Below are positions 53,235 to 64,000 of a DNA stretch of 64,000 bases, piece by piece. The notes under the pieces are model-generated. The model searched no databases. It was given only the letters and a program-made list of their open reading frames with translations, and had not been told where the DNA came from. Origin of the DNA: Acheta domesticus (Eukaryota; Arthropoda; Insecta; Orthoptera; Gryllidae); the NCBI GenBank assembly GCA_031308135.1, contig JAHLJT010000631.1, positions 147,690,580 through 147,754,579 of the forward strand, written 5' to 3'. The number at the start of each line of letters is the position of its first letter. Position 1 is the stretch's first letter. The position numbers and the translations under genes were made by a program.

Positions 53235-56230
53235 TCTCAATTGAAATGCAAATGGTATTAAAAGGCAACACCAAATATTTTGAGCACTTCCTCATATTCA
53301 TAATATACAAATAGCATTCATCACAGAACCTCATCTTATTCCAAATGAAAAATTTTTCTTGCATAACTATAAAATATATAGATTTGACAGACTAGATAGC
53401 ACAGCATCTGGTGGTGTTGCTATCATAATTTCCCCTAAATTAAAACATACTTTAATACATACCACTGTTTCTCACTGACTCGAATTACTGACTATTATAA
53501 TATACCTTAATCAAACACATTATCACATAATAGTTGCTTATAAACCTCCCAAATATATATTTCCACTTTTAACTTTCAAAAACATTTTTAATAATGTTAA
53601 AAACAACATTTTACTAATAGGAAACTTAAATTGTGAAAACCAAATCTGGGGATGGAACAGAACCAACCATAATTGTAATAAACTACACTCTTTTCTCACC
53701 TCTCATGAACTTCAAATTCACACACCCAATAAACCCTCATATTATTCTTATAATGAGAACATTGTATCTGATGTATTAGACATAATGATTACACAAAATT
53801 TACATTGGCCTGTCACTCAAAATGTACTTCCTAAACTTGATTCTGATCACTATCCAGTAATGATAAATATTTTTTTCTCTTAAAATATTAATAACTCTAA
53901 CTGTTATCCATTTCTTCAAAAATTAACTGAAACAAATATACAGCATTCATTGAAGATAATATTACATTTCCAGAAAATTTAACAACAGAACAAAGCATTG
54001 ACAATTACTTATCCTATTTCACAAATACAATAATTCACAACCTACATTTTAGTTCTAGATTTACACCCAAAACTAACTAGTACTCAAATTATAAACCTTT
54101 ACCATTGCATATTACTAACCTCATTAAAACCAAACATACCCTCCAGCATTATTGGCAACAAACTAGACATCCTGACATAAAAACTAAATCATCTTTGTAG
54201 AGAGTAATATTAAATTGTTTAGTGAAAGACTGCCTTTTTAATGATGATAATTCTTATGTAAGTCCAATAATTTTCAGGCAGACTCAACAGTAATATATTT
54301 TATTTATTAAATATATTATAATATATTTTAATATAAACATAATTTTATTCAGCTAATGATTTATACAGAAATTCATTGATGCAGTCAGTTTCTTACCCTG
54401 ATGAGGAAGGCCAATGACCTTCGAAACGTTGGAAGGATTGTAAAATAAAAAATATATTACTGTTGAGTCTGCCTGAAAATTATTGGACTTACATAAGAAT
54501 TATCATAAAAACTGAATTAAACAAAATATCAAAAATTACTAAATAAAAACTTGAACAACATAAATATAATGAATATAAAAACTTCATTCAACAACTATAT
54601 CTTAGTGTCATCTACTCTAGGAAACTATTAACAATTCAAAGAATTTGCAATGAAAAAACTTCAATCCCTATGCTTAAGCATCATTCAATCACAGCTCAAA
54701 ATGGTTATGATAAAACTCAATTACTTGGACATCATTTACAAGAATCTTTTACTCCTAACGCTGTTACAAATTTACCATTTCACAATCTTGTTAACAATTT
54801 TCTCTCTCTTCCCAATTTCAATGTTCCTCAAAATATAAATTTTATGTCCCCTTCTGCAATCATTAAAAAATTGAAAACCCGTAAATCTCCTAGAATTGAC
54901 TCAATTAACAACCAAACAATCAAATCATTTGGCAACAGAACAATTGCTGCTTTTACCTCCTTTTTAAATTCAGCCTTAAGAATTAATTACTTCCCATCTA
55001 GTTGGAAAATAACCATTATACTTCCTGTTTGTAAACCCCAAAAAGACTCTAGGAATCCTACGAATTATAGACCAATAAGTTTACTTTCTTCTCCTTGTAA
55101 GATTTTTGAAACTCTTATTTTACATAGACTAACATGCTTTGTAATCACTAATAAAATTATTCCCCCTACACAACTTGGATTTACACAGAAACATGCCACA
55201 ACTCATCAACTTTTAAGAATAACAAAAAAAATTGAACAATCCTTCCATGTAAAACAACATACTATTGCAATTTTCTTAGATATTGAAAAGGAATTTGACA
55301 AAGTTTGGCATAATGGTCTCATTTATAAGCTACATCAAATTGGAACCCCAACATAACTGTTTAAATTACTCCAGAATTTTCCAAGTAATCATAAATTCTG
55401 TGTTAAAATTAATCATACCTTTTCACAACTATTTTCAATATCTGCCAGTGTGCCTCATGGATCCTGTCTCTCTCCCCTTCTTTTTAATATCTATCTTTAT
55501 GACATTCCCAATTTCATCTACTCTGATTTAGCTCTCTTTGCTGATGATACAGCTCTATTTATAGGCCATAAAAATACATCAACTGCCAGAGATAAATTAC
55601 AATCCGACCTTCTACTGTATACATCTTGGGCTGCAAATTGGCAAGTCAAAATTAATATGACAAAATGGCAAGCCAAAATTTTTAACTTTGCAAACCTAAC
55701 ATTCCATCTGAATTAATATTATTTAATCAAACCATACCATGGATTTCCTCTAACACTCCTATCAAATACCTTGGTCTCTTTTTAGATACAAAATGTACAT
55801 TGAATTTACACATTAAAAATATTATTCGTAAAACTTACATTAAAATAAACTTCACTCTATTATTAACTATAAATCTCCACTATGTGTACACACTGCCAAA
55901 CTAACATACATTTCAGTAATTCGCCCAACACTAATGTATGCTATGCCATCTGGACCAATGCAGCCAAATCTCACATTAGTAAAATTCAGTTACTCCAAAA
56001 TAAGTGCATCCGTAAAATTTTTCATGCACCTTGGTACATTCCTAACACACAATTACACAATGAATTAAAAATCGATTCTATTCACACTTTAATAAATTAT
56101 TACAGCCAGAAATTCTTCAACTCCTTAGATGATTTTCAACAAACACACACATTTAATCTCGGCCAAACATACCAATTTCCTATACGAATAGTTTCAAGAT
56201 TTCCGAAAGAGAAATTCCATCCCCCCTAAA
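53235..56230 (+). pseudogene. LINE F ORF2: endonuclease and RT, broken
   Basis: Endonuclease motifs come in order: ILNWNANGIKRQ near 53234, FITEPHLIPN near 53318, ASGGVAIIISPK near 53405, LLIGNLNCENQ near 53613 (normally GDFN), and LDIMITQ...LDSDHYPV near 53775-53860. RT motifs: SPRIDSINNQ near 54888, NYRPISLLSSPCKIFE near 55061, LGFTQKHATTHQ near 55170, FLDIEKEFDKVWH near 55270, VPHGSCLSPLLFNIYLYD near 55449 and FADDTALF near 55538. The thumb follows near 55760. Several stops and shifts occur, and the MITE splits the linker between endonuclease and RT. Confidence 0.85.
54244..54505. mobile_element. 262-bp MITE with 60-bp arms and hammerhead-like core
   Basis: Left arm 54244-54305 (ATGATAATTCTTATGTAAGT...) and right arm about 54446-54505 are almost perfect reverse complements, sharing CCAATAATTTTCAGGCAGAC. 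The middle contains CTGATGA (54398-54404), a GAAGG/CCTTC hairpin and GAAAC (54423-54427), the conserved bases of a hammerhead ribozyme core. LINE F sequence continues on both sides. Confidence 0.8.
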
Positions 56231-56451
56231 CCACATAACATACCTCCCTCCCTCATTCAACAAAAATATTAAAAAATATCTAATTACAAATATTTAGCCT
56301 AATAGAATATATATGTTAATGTAATTTTGTGAATAATTCCTACCTCAGGTTACCTGTGAGATCCACATCTTCAGTGATGTCAATTTGTAATGTATAAAAA
56401 CTCTGAAAGACATTCTTGTCGAACAGGAAGAAATAAATTTTTAAAAAAAAA

Positions 56452-57514
56452 GCAATTTATATTTCAAATATTTCAAAATAAATAATTTCTAAAAGATTAA
56501 TGTGTAAATATATAACAAAAGGTCTAATATAACAAACAAACAATGAAATAATGTACAAAATTGCAAATTCTAATATACAACGCATCTGGTTGCCTGAAGC
56601 TCAGTATATTTGCAGCAGGCTATTATGTTTGTCATAAAATTATAGAAACACTACTCATATTTTTAAAATTTAACCATCACCTTATTTGAATATGTAGTTT
56701 TGATAAATACATTTCATTGAGAAAACCAGCTGCCATCTATCACTACCCAAAGTACATTTTTCTAAACATTTTCTTAATTTTTTGGTTTCGTAATGGTAGA
56801 ACAGAAATATTAATTTTAGAATATTAGAGAAAATAAAATATCGTCCTAAATGGCAATTTTCTTTTAAACATTTGTAGCTGTTTTAAGAAAATGGCGTTTA
56901 AGGGCTACTAAAAATGCGAAATTTGAAGCTCCATCTGCAATTTTGTAGTTGGAGGAAGACGCCGAATAAAATTCAAACTTTGGCACTTTTCGAAATTACA
57001 GAGTTAACTGTGAAAATCGGACCTATGCCACCTCCCAGCCACCTCTCACCACCGCTATATTTTACTCAATTCTCACAAGAAATTTAAAGGAAAAAAATGG
57101 AGCTGTCTTGTTTTAAATTTTGAAAATGTCCCATGGGCTTCATGTACAGTACCCCCCAAAATTAAAATAATGGTTTCTAATTCAAGGGGCATCAAGATCA
57201 GCTAGATTGATCAGGGAGTATCAATTTTGGAGAAAATCGGCTGAATGGTTTAATCGCTAGCGTTTTCACAGATAGATGGACGGACAGACGTTTTGCCTTC
57301 AGTTGGTTTTTCAGTATCAAGGACCCACAAAATAGGAATTCTGGCTGCATCACGTGTTAGGAGATTTTTTTGTCGTAATTTAGCAACTGGATTTATCCAC
57401 TTTTCCGTTACCAGGGCCAGTGAAGAGTTTTTCTGCCAAAAATCCACCGTTTTTTTCGTGCAGCATTACATAACGTTCCCTATATTATACATATATATTG
57501 TATGGGGGAAGTAA
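56452..57514. repeat. dispersed repeat copy
   Basis: After about 150 bp of AT-rich DNA, the segment at 56617-56733 duplicates 52286-52402. Family blocks follow: CCAGCTGCCATCTATCAC near 56728, GAAAATGGCGTTTAAGG near 56887, ACGCCGAATAAAATTC near 56960, GATGGACGGACAGACG near 57275, TTTTTCAGTATCAAGGACC and CAGCATTACATAACGTTCCC. It ends GGGGGAAGT at 57514, like the terminus at 50631. Confidence 0.75.
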
Positions 57515-58281
57515 AAATCTTGAAATTGTTCTTGTTAAACTTAAAAAAGCAAAAATTATAAAATTTCAATTTAAACCGTTTGCCAAAATCAAATGATGAG
57601 AAGTTATTCAAAAATTTACTTAAATCCTGTAACTTACAAACCATTATAAATCAACCTACCAGAATTTAAAAAAAAAATGCAGAACTGCCATTGATCAAGT
57701 AATAATAGACACAAATGATTGCAGCTATTCAGCTGTTACATACAACATAGGTTTTAGTGACCATACAGCACAAATTCTCAAACTCAAAATGGATACAGAA
57801 GTAAGGAAACACTTTATAGAGAAACCCGAGACTTCTCTCAAGAAAACTTTGTCAAATTTAGTGATATTAATCAAATGAAAAACAAACTCTCTATAGGACT
57901 GGATAGTATCCCTGACACCTTCATTAAACATACAGCAACAAATATAATAGAACTACTCACTCACATGTGCAGTATTACAGAGTGTAACCACTCCTTAATG
58001 ACAGGTATCTTCCCAGAAATTCTCAAAAAAGCAAAAGTGAAGCTGCTATTTAAAAAATGCAACACTCAAGATCTCACGAATTACAGACCTTACTATCTGG
58101 ATTTTCCAAAATTCAAGGAAGGCTTTTTAATGACAAACTCAAAACTTTTCTCAATTCTAATAAGATATAGACAGAGGCTCAACATGGCTTTAGATATGGA
58201 AGATCTACAGATACAGCTTTTTTCACCTTTCTAAATAACATACTTGGAGCTCTAAATCAGAAAGAAATCCCCATCAGTTTG

Positions 58282-58830
58282 AATTGAATTGAACTGAATT
58301 GATGCCTTATTTTACGTGGCGAGACTCAGGCCAGGAGGCCTGCTCTTCCGTTTGACCACGCAAATTTCGCTACGCTCCTTTCAGAGGGGAATCTAGGTAT
58401 TCAGGCGCCCATGGCAAGCATAGAATTTGCGCCCCTTTGAGGATGCTTGAAATTAAGGTTGTTGTTATTTGTTTAAACGGGTATACTGTAAATAGCGCCC
58501 CTTGTGAGTGGCGCCCATGGCACGTGCCATGCCTGCCATTCCGTAGATACGCCACTGGCTCCTTTCACCTACTAGCGGAAAGAAGGTATTACTGACGCGA
58601 CGAAACAGGCGATTTGAATTTAGCTCAGATGCTTCATTTAGGCTGGAGGATCTTTTACATGCAGGTAAATCTACTAACATGGGACAGCCGGCTTTACTTC
58701 CCCTCCGAAGGAAGGTGTACGAAGGATTTTTTCGCCCCTAAAAATCCACGGAGATCGGGTTTCAACCCGCAAACTTGGGTTTAGGAGTCCGTTACGCCAA
58801 CTGCTACACCACCGCCGAGGTAGTAAAAAA
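58282..58830 (-). mobile_element. tRNA-derived SINE, containing a hAT MITE
   Basis: On the minus strand the head (about 58822 to 58745) reads GGCGGTGGTGTAGCAGTTGG, with the A-box TAGCAGTTGG, and then GCGGGTTGAAACCCGATC, a near-consensus B-box. Together these suggest RNA polymerase III promoter elements of a tRNA-like head. The body includes GAGGCCTGCTCTTCC-type sequence (as read on plus, near 58336-58350). The tail is a run of TTCAA/TTCAG units (58281-58301). ATCAGTTTG at 58273-58281 and ATCGGTTTG at 58831-58839 look like a 9-bp duplication with one change. Confidence 0.75.
58382..58557. mobile_element. 176-bp hAT MITE
   Basis: GCTCCTTT at 58374-58381 and 58558-58565 is a perfect 8-bp duplication. 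Ends CAGAGGGGAATCTA and, inverted, CAGTGGCGTATCTA match at 11 of 14 positions. Subterminal GGCGCCCATGGCA is repeated at both sides. It splits the SINE, so it is younger. Confidence 0.85.
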
Positions 58831-59037
58831 ATCGGTTTGCTCCTTTATCAAAAGCATTCAGCATTATTGACCATCACTTACTGTTATCCAAACTTGAAAC
58901 TTTGGGAATTAGAGGCTTTGCACATTAATGGGTTAAATCTTACCTTTCAATGTTGTCAAGTAGTCACAATCAAGCATGTTAGAGAAAAAAAGATTTACCC
59001 CATTTTTCTCAACCTAGAATGATAAATTATGGAGTAC

Positions 59038-59461
59038 AGTATGTACTTCAGCATCCGGGTAAATGAACTCTATCTCAATCAGGTTTTTGTCCAGTTTCCC
59101 TGATCCATTGAGCAAATGCTGAGATGGTCCCTTGGTTTGCTTCTGGTCGTAAATGTAGCTTCACTGTGCGCACATTTTGTTGAGCACACTTTTGCTTGTA
59201 GTGGTAGGAGTAGAACTATTTTGTTAGCAATGCAGAAAAATCAAATCAGCAGTTCATTTACCATTGAAATTGATTTTCTATAACACGAGAACAAACATGT
59301 TTCAATTTTTTATTTTTCTAAAATATTAATTATTTTCTCAATTTTGTGTTTAGTTTTTCAAATGTTGGTTTTATATTTTTTCCCTGCGCCTCAAGAAAAT
59401 GTGCGCAGATAATCTCTTTCCCCACACGTCATAAACAGTTTCTACAGTTTTTTGACCAAAT
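59038..59461 (+). mobile_element. retroelement 3'-end remnant with TAA tail
   Basis: Unassigned sequence that ends GTTTTTTGACCAAATAAATAA and runs into the TAA tract, on the far side of which (63739) LINE H resumes. I infer a 5'-truncated retroelement with a TAA-type tail inserted in LINE H, providing the TAA target for Dong B. A GAGT block is shared at the two junctions, too short to prove a duplication. Confidence 0.45.
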
Positions 59462-59462
59462 A

Positions 59463-59509
<47 letters not shown>

Positions 59510-59515
59510 CAATAA
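59462..59515. repeat. (TAA)n microsatellite, left flank of Dong B
   Basis: TAA tract with one AACAACAA irregularity at its right end, abutting the first base of Dong copy B. Confidence 0.95.
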
Positions 59516-62500
59516 CTCCACCTAGGGAGTGCACGACCTTGCAGTTAGTGGTGGAGCTTGAGCACCCCCATGAGCCTTAAAGCTATGTCAGTGGTAGCCT
59601 AGCTACCGGTAGGGCCTCCCTTGCTGAATAGGTTGAAGGTGAGGGGTCAGACGAAGAAGTACTCCATTTTGATGAGAGTGGGAAGTAAGTAGAGAGGGAA
59701 GGGTCATGAACCTTTGGACTTCCTGTTGTCGGCCCATAGAGGGTACAGGAGAGAAACTGGGTTGGCACACAAGGCCACTGATTAGAGTGGAGGCCCGAAC
59801 CTTGCATTAGCCAGCGAAGGAGGCTGCCTTCAGCAGTCAGTGAAAATCCCGTAGGGCTTAGTAATGTCGACTAGCGATCGGAGGGACCCCTTGCTGGGCC
59901 CTGCGGGGGGATGCCCCGAGGCCACTGTGGGTCGCAGTAACGGATGGCAGGAAACAACCCAAGGGTTAAGTGTGATCTGTGAACTCGAACTTGCGTCCTG
60001 CGAATCTTCAATTCAAACCAATGAGCAAAATGGATAGAACAAGAAATGTAATGAATCTTAACGTGCCTTGTTCTACCAATGTCCCATACCTGCTCAGAAA
60101 CCGAGCTAATGTCACCTTGTCGACGTCTGGCCATCCCACGGATGTTAGTCCTAGGGACCCAGAGCCGGCAGTAGCTCGAAGCCATCGTCAGAGATGGACA
60201 CGGGAGGAATTAAAGGAGGTGATGTGGTGCTTTTATTATGCAAAAGCGAAAAATGGGGGCTCAGAAATAGAAGTTTTCAAGGTATGGAGAGAGCGGAACC
60301 CAGATATGAGACCTACTATAGACTCAAAGAAGCTTGCCTGTCAACGACGATACATACTCAGCAGTGGAAAATTCACAACAGAACAACTTGCTGACATTGA
60401 GAGAAATGCTGAGTATGTACTTCGCTCGAACTATCTACATGAAGAACAAGTAGAACTTGAAAATGATGATCCCGTGGAAGGTTCATCTTTTTCCAGTGAA
60501 ACACACGTCAGTGGTGAAAATTCATCTGGCAATGAATTACACGATAATGACATGATGCGAAATCTCCTTCGGCGTGAGATAGAAAGAGTTAGTCAACTTC
60601 CGTTTGAATCTCGCGAACAGTTGAGGAGAATATACGAAAATGCCAATCCTAAAAGAGTGATAGAAACAGTGAATTCTGTCTTAAATGAGGTGGTAGAGAC
60701 CCCAGGCAGAGATCTAGATATTACTGAAATCAATCACATCATATATGCAACTGGATATCTAGTATCTCAGATAATTTTGGGGCCAGCCAAGAACACCGAC
60801 GGCCGACAGCAAAACAGAGTAAACAGCTCTGTACCCCCATGGATGAAGAGAATTATGAAACGGATAGCCGACACCCGGCGCGAAATATCACTCTTAGCTG
60901 AGGCATCTTCTAAATCAACGCACACCTCTAAAGTTCTACGAAAAATATTCAATGTTGAACAAAAATACCAATTTGAAAATGACACCAGCAGACTAATGGT
61001 AGTTGAGAAGCTAAAAGAGAAAATTCAAGCATGGACTCAACGAATTAGACGTTACAAACGTAGAATAGATTTCCGTGTACAGAATCGGTTATTTGAAACA
61101 GACGCGAAGAAATTCTATCGCAATCTGACTCAGAAACCGAATGGCAATGCTGTCACTCCTTCAAAAGATGATGTCGAGGCATTTTGGGCAGCAATCTAGG
61201 AAGAGAGCAGATTGTACAACAAAGATGCATCTTGGCTTCAATCTGAAGTTGATGCTGCAAATGAACTTGTGGAAACAGTGGAAGATGTTCACGAATTCTC
61301 GGAAGAGGACCTCTTCCAAGCAATTAAGAACACGGGAAACTGGAAATCCCCCGGGGTTGATAAGATCCAGATTTATTGGATTAAGAAACTAACAGCATTA
61401 CATCCGCATCTAGCAAAGGCTATTAATAAAATTTTAGAAAATTCAAAGGAACTCCCGGAATAGCTCACACGCGGCATCACGTATCTGTTACCCAAAGCGG
61501 GAGACAGCTCTTTGGCGAAGAACTACAGACCAATCACTTGTCTGCCAGTACGGTACAAAGTTATAACTTCAGCCATAGCTGATAAAATGTACAGACATCT
61601 AGAGAAGAATCATCTAATGCCAGCTGAACAAAAAGGATGTCGTAAAGGTTCTTATGGCTGTAAGGAAATCTTGCTACTGAATAAAGTCATCTTGAATGAT
61701 GTAAAGAAACGCAAATGTAATTTGAGTATGGCTTGGATTGACTACCAAAAATCCTTTGATAGTGTACCACACGACTGGATTTTGAAGACACTGGAGATCT
61801 ATCGATTTCATCCTAGACTTATTGAATTTTGCAAGGCTAGCATGAAGTCGTGGAGTACCAGGTTACTAATACACAGCGGAAAGGAAGCAGTAGAAACCAG
61901 AAGTATTCAGATTAACAGGGGTATTTTTCAAGGAGATTCACTATCCCCTCTGCTGTTTTGCATCAGATTGATCCCACTATCGAGACAGTTGTCGCAAGCT
62001 GACTTTGGTTACAACCTCCATGGTGATGAAAGGCCAGTATCACATTTGTTTTACATGGATGATCTGAAAGTGTTTGCTAAAGATGAAGCGATTCTCTCCC
62101 AAATGCTGTCTGTCGTGAATGACTTTAGCAATGACATCTGCATGAAGTTTGGTCTTGACAAATGTGCAAAAATCAATTTAAAGAGAGGCAAACTGACAAC
62201 GTCAGAGAGCATTGAAGTTGGCATGCACACTGTGATTCAGGATCTTGAGCCAGGTAAAACTTACAAATATCTGGGCATTGAAGAATGTGAAACCATCTCG
62301 AACGACACAATGAAAGAGAGAATTCGCAAGGAGTATTACAGAAGAGTGAGTTGTCCTGCAGTCTGCTCTGAACTCCAGGAATAAAATATCTGCAATTGGT
62401 AGTCTGGCGGTGCCTGTAGTAGAGTACAGTTCCGGACTAGTGGACTGGACTGAGCAAGAAATCCACATCAGGGATCGAAAAACCAGAAAACTGCTAACAA

Positions 62501-63679
62501 TGCATCATGTCGCCCACCCCCGAGCTGATGTACATAGACTTTATGTGTCACGTAAGGAAGGAGGAAGAGGCCTCTGACAAATTGAAGCCTCCTGGCATAA
62601 TGAAACAGTCGGAATGGGAAAGTATGTAGTCAGTCATCAAGATGACCCTCTAATGAGGCAGGTTATGAAATCTGACCGAAGAATGGGAAACAGAGGCATT
62701 GTTAGTGTAGCAACAAGCATTGCAAAGAAAACTAGGCAAGACACGTCAAATAACACAGACACTGAACTTCTGGTACTACTAAACATGAAATGTGAGATAC
62801 AAAAAATATTAAAGAATTCGTGGAGGGACAAACCCCTCCATGGACAATATCTAAAAAAAATGGACAAGGTGCAGATCAATAAAGATCAATCATTTATGTG
62901 GCTTAAAAGGGGAAGAATGTAGCCAGAATCGGAAGCAGTTCTAGTAGCTGCTCAAGAACAGGCGTTGAGAACACGACATTATGATAAAGCCGTTCTCAAA
63001 ATTTCCCAAGATGACAAATGCCGAATTTGCCAGGAGCAAGTAGTAACCATTGATCATATTGTCTCAGCTTGTCCAATCCTAGCAAAGACCGAATACTTAA
63101 AAAGACACGACAGGGTGTGTAGTTACCTCCACTGGCAGATCTGTACAGCCCTCGAAGTTCCAAACACATGCCTCAAGTGGTACAAACACTCACCAAAACC
63201 GGTGACATCGGTTGGATTGTGTAGAATATTGTACGACCAACAAATTCAAACGGATCGCACGATAGCAGCAAACAACCGGATATTGTTATCCGGGATTTTG
63301 AGAAAAAATCGTGTCTACTTGTGGATGTTGCTGTGCCTTGCGATCAAAATGTAACCAAGGTGGCAGAGAAACGTCTTAAATACAAGAGTTTGGAAATTGA
63401 GATCAGCCGAATGTGGGGCGTAAAAGCACAGGTCGTACCGATAGTTTTCGGAGCTCTGGGATTTGTTCCGCAAAATTTGTGTAAGGACTTGGCTAAACTT
63501 CCAGGTCATTCAAAGGACTGGGAAGTGCAAGAAATTGCTTTATTTGGCACAGCTCACATTTTGCCAAAGTATTGTAGAGGCACCGACAGTCCCTAGATCT
63601 GCTCCTTAGGTAGCTAGTTGCAACCTAGAGTAGATTTTACTCAGCCAAGTCATAACATCTGTAGTTGTGATATGGAGCA
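59516..63679 (+). mobile_element. R4/Dong-like non-LTR retrotransposon, copy B
   Basis: About 4.16 kb between TAA tracts. It is very similar to copy A (in the RT region only a few differences per 100 bases), with the same 5' end (ACTCCACCTAGGGAGT) and 3' end. It is better preserved than A: the N-terminal frame is open for about 390 codons. The 5' UTR of about 500 bases has no supported ORF. Being flanked by TAA on both sides in a second, unrelated location supports target-specific insertion. Confidence 0.88.
60021..63596 (+). pseudogene. Dong-like RT/endonuclease polyprotein (copy B), few lesions
   Basis: Start chosen at the first ATG (MSKMDRTRNVMNLN), because codons upstream in the frame lack an ATG. 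A Myb/SANT-like segment, RQRWTREELKEVMWCFYY, lies near 60190. TAG at 61197 ends the first frame, and a second TAG lies near 61461. The RT frame 61512-62384 carries NYRPITCLPV, IDYQKSFDSVPHDW near 61740, RGIFQGDSLSPLLFC near 61920 and FYMDDLKVFA near 62047. After a frameshift near 62350 come CRICQEQVVTIDHIVSAC near 63020 (C-X2-C-X8-H-X4-C) and the restriction-like endonuclease region (VAVPCDQN near 63325, [11 protein letters not shown] near 63400), ending at TAG 63594. Confidence 0.87.
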
Positions 63680-63684
63680 ATAAC

Positions 63685-63738
<54 letters not shown>
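63680..63738. repeat. (TAA)n microsatellite, right flank of Dong B
   Basis: TAA tract between the 3' end of Dong copy B and the resumed LINE H frame. Confidence 0.95.
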
Positions 63739-64000
63739 TGAGTGCTACAAGGTTCAATCCTAGGCCTTATACTATTTTACTTATACATGCCCCTGACTCA
63801 ACAAAAGAATAAAATGATCCTATTTTACATGACACAAACATTATTATTAAAGCAAATACTCAATAAACTCTACAAAAAGAAGCACAAACAGTTCTAGAAG
63901 CAGTAGTAAAATGGTTCCAGAAAATTAAGCTTATAAACATTAGTAAAATGGTCTCCCAAAACTTTTGGAATTTACTCTCTAAAGAAAAGCCTCCAAAATA

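Larger units (their letters stand above)
52745..56451 (+). mobile_element. Jockey-like LINE F, decayed, with A-rich tail
   Basis: 5'-truncated in ORF1, then ORF2 with endonuclease and RT, a 3' UTR of about 200 bp and an A-rich end (TTTTTAAAAAAAAAGC near 56438). It is interrupted by a MITE at 54244-54505. Base composition is strongly A/T biased and coding frames are broken in many places, so it is an older copy than the Dong elements. Confidence 0.8.
57540..64000 (+). mobile_element. LINE H, interrupted, continuing past the window edge
   Basis: Pieces at about 57540-58272, 58840-59037 and 63739-64000 are collinear parts of one LINE ORF. A tRNA-derived SINE lies between pieces 1 and 2. A TAA-tailed remnant plus Dong copy B lies between pieces 2 and 3. 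The clade is uncertain, within the Jockey/CR1/I group. Confidence 0.65.
57620..64000 (+). pseudogene. LINE H polyprotein: endonuclease end and RT
   Basis: Piece 1 has the end of the endonuclease (TAIDQVIIDTNDCS, then GFSDHTAQIL near 57750) and the RT start (GLDSIPDTFIKHTATNI near 57895, TNYRPYYLDF near 58078, then HGFRYGRSTDTAFFTF in a shifted frame near 58185). Piece 2, after the SINE, reads LSKAFSIIDHHLLLSKLETL near 58845, the palm A-motif region, and RGFAH-WVKSYL. Piece 3 starts GVLQGSILGLILFYLYM at 63738, RT motif B. The FADD-box part is beyond the window or decayed. Stops and frameshifts throughout. Confidence 0.75.

Noticed and set aside
58745..58822. A functional tRNA gene on the minus strand
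   Set aside because: A- and B-boxes are present but the sequence continues into a SINE body and tail with a target duplication, and a complete cloverleaf was not convincing.
1..64000. CRISPR array, bacterial operon or viral genome
   Set aside because: No regularly spaced identical repeats with unique spacers; genes are spliced or retroelement-derived; no viral structural or replication genes seen. TAA and CCGT runs are simple microsatellites.

Overview
The window looks like a piece of a large, repeat-rich arthropod genome, most likely an insect. Coding exons are GC-rich, spliced and separated by kilobases of AT-rich DNA. The retroelement families seen (R4/Dong-like, R1-clade and Jockey-like LINEs) and the vanin-like gene fit insects. 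No prokaryotic gene organisation, CRISPR array or intact viral gene is visible. I saw only one host gene. It is a vanin/biotinidase-like amidohydrolase (CN-hydrolase family) on the + strand, with four exons: 8138-8352, 15034-15338, 21483-21830 and 23282-23494. Splice sites and phases agree across all three introns. The exons encode about 359 C-terminal residues, including the catalytic Lys and Cys. The N-terminal part, with the catalytic Glu, is not found here.

Region 0-8 kb: a CpG-rich patch (1.3-1.76 kb), copies of a dispersed repeat, and a minus-strand LINE (2.8-8.1 kb) whose internal TAA microsatellite received a 4.1-kb R4/Dong-like retrotransposon (copy A). Introns 8.35-23.3 kb: a 604-bp element with 120-bp terminal inverted repeats, a Tc1-like transposase pseudogene, a Dong fragment (copy C), a piggyBac-type and a hAT-type non-autonomous element at or in a LINE endonuclease fragment, and two fold-back elements. 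Region 24-30.5 kb: dispersed repeats, a TA-flanked MITE and two hAT elements with 8-bp target duplications.

Region 31-47.8 kb is a nest. Two R1-clade LINEs (D and E) lie head to tail. E is split first by an unidentified GC-rich insertion with a 7-bp duplication, which itself carries a 3.2-kb fold-back element with 9-bp duplications and 145-bp tandem subrepeats. E is split again, inside the reverse-transcriptase ORF, by a piggyBac-like element that carries a hAT element. Removing the insertions on paper rejoins the LINE reading frames, which supports the boundaries.

Region 48-64 kb: a hAT transposase fragment, a 1.66-kb element with about 72-bp inverted termini, a degraded Jockey-like LINE containing a 262-bp MITE with a hammerhead-like core, and another LINE (H) interrupted by a tRNA-derived SINE (itself holding a 176-bp hAT MITE) and by a TAA-tailed retroelement remnant into which Dong copy B (59.5-63.7 kb) has inserted. 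Almost all element genes are broken by stops, frameshifts or deletions. The window therefore mainly records successive insertions around one host gene.
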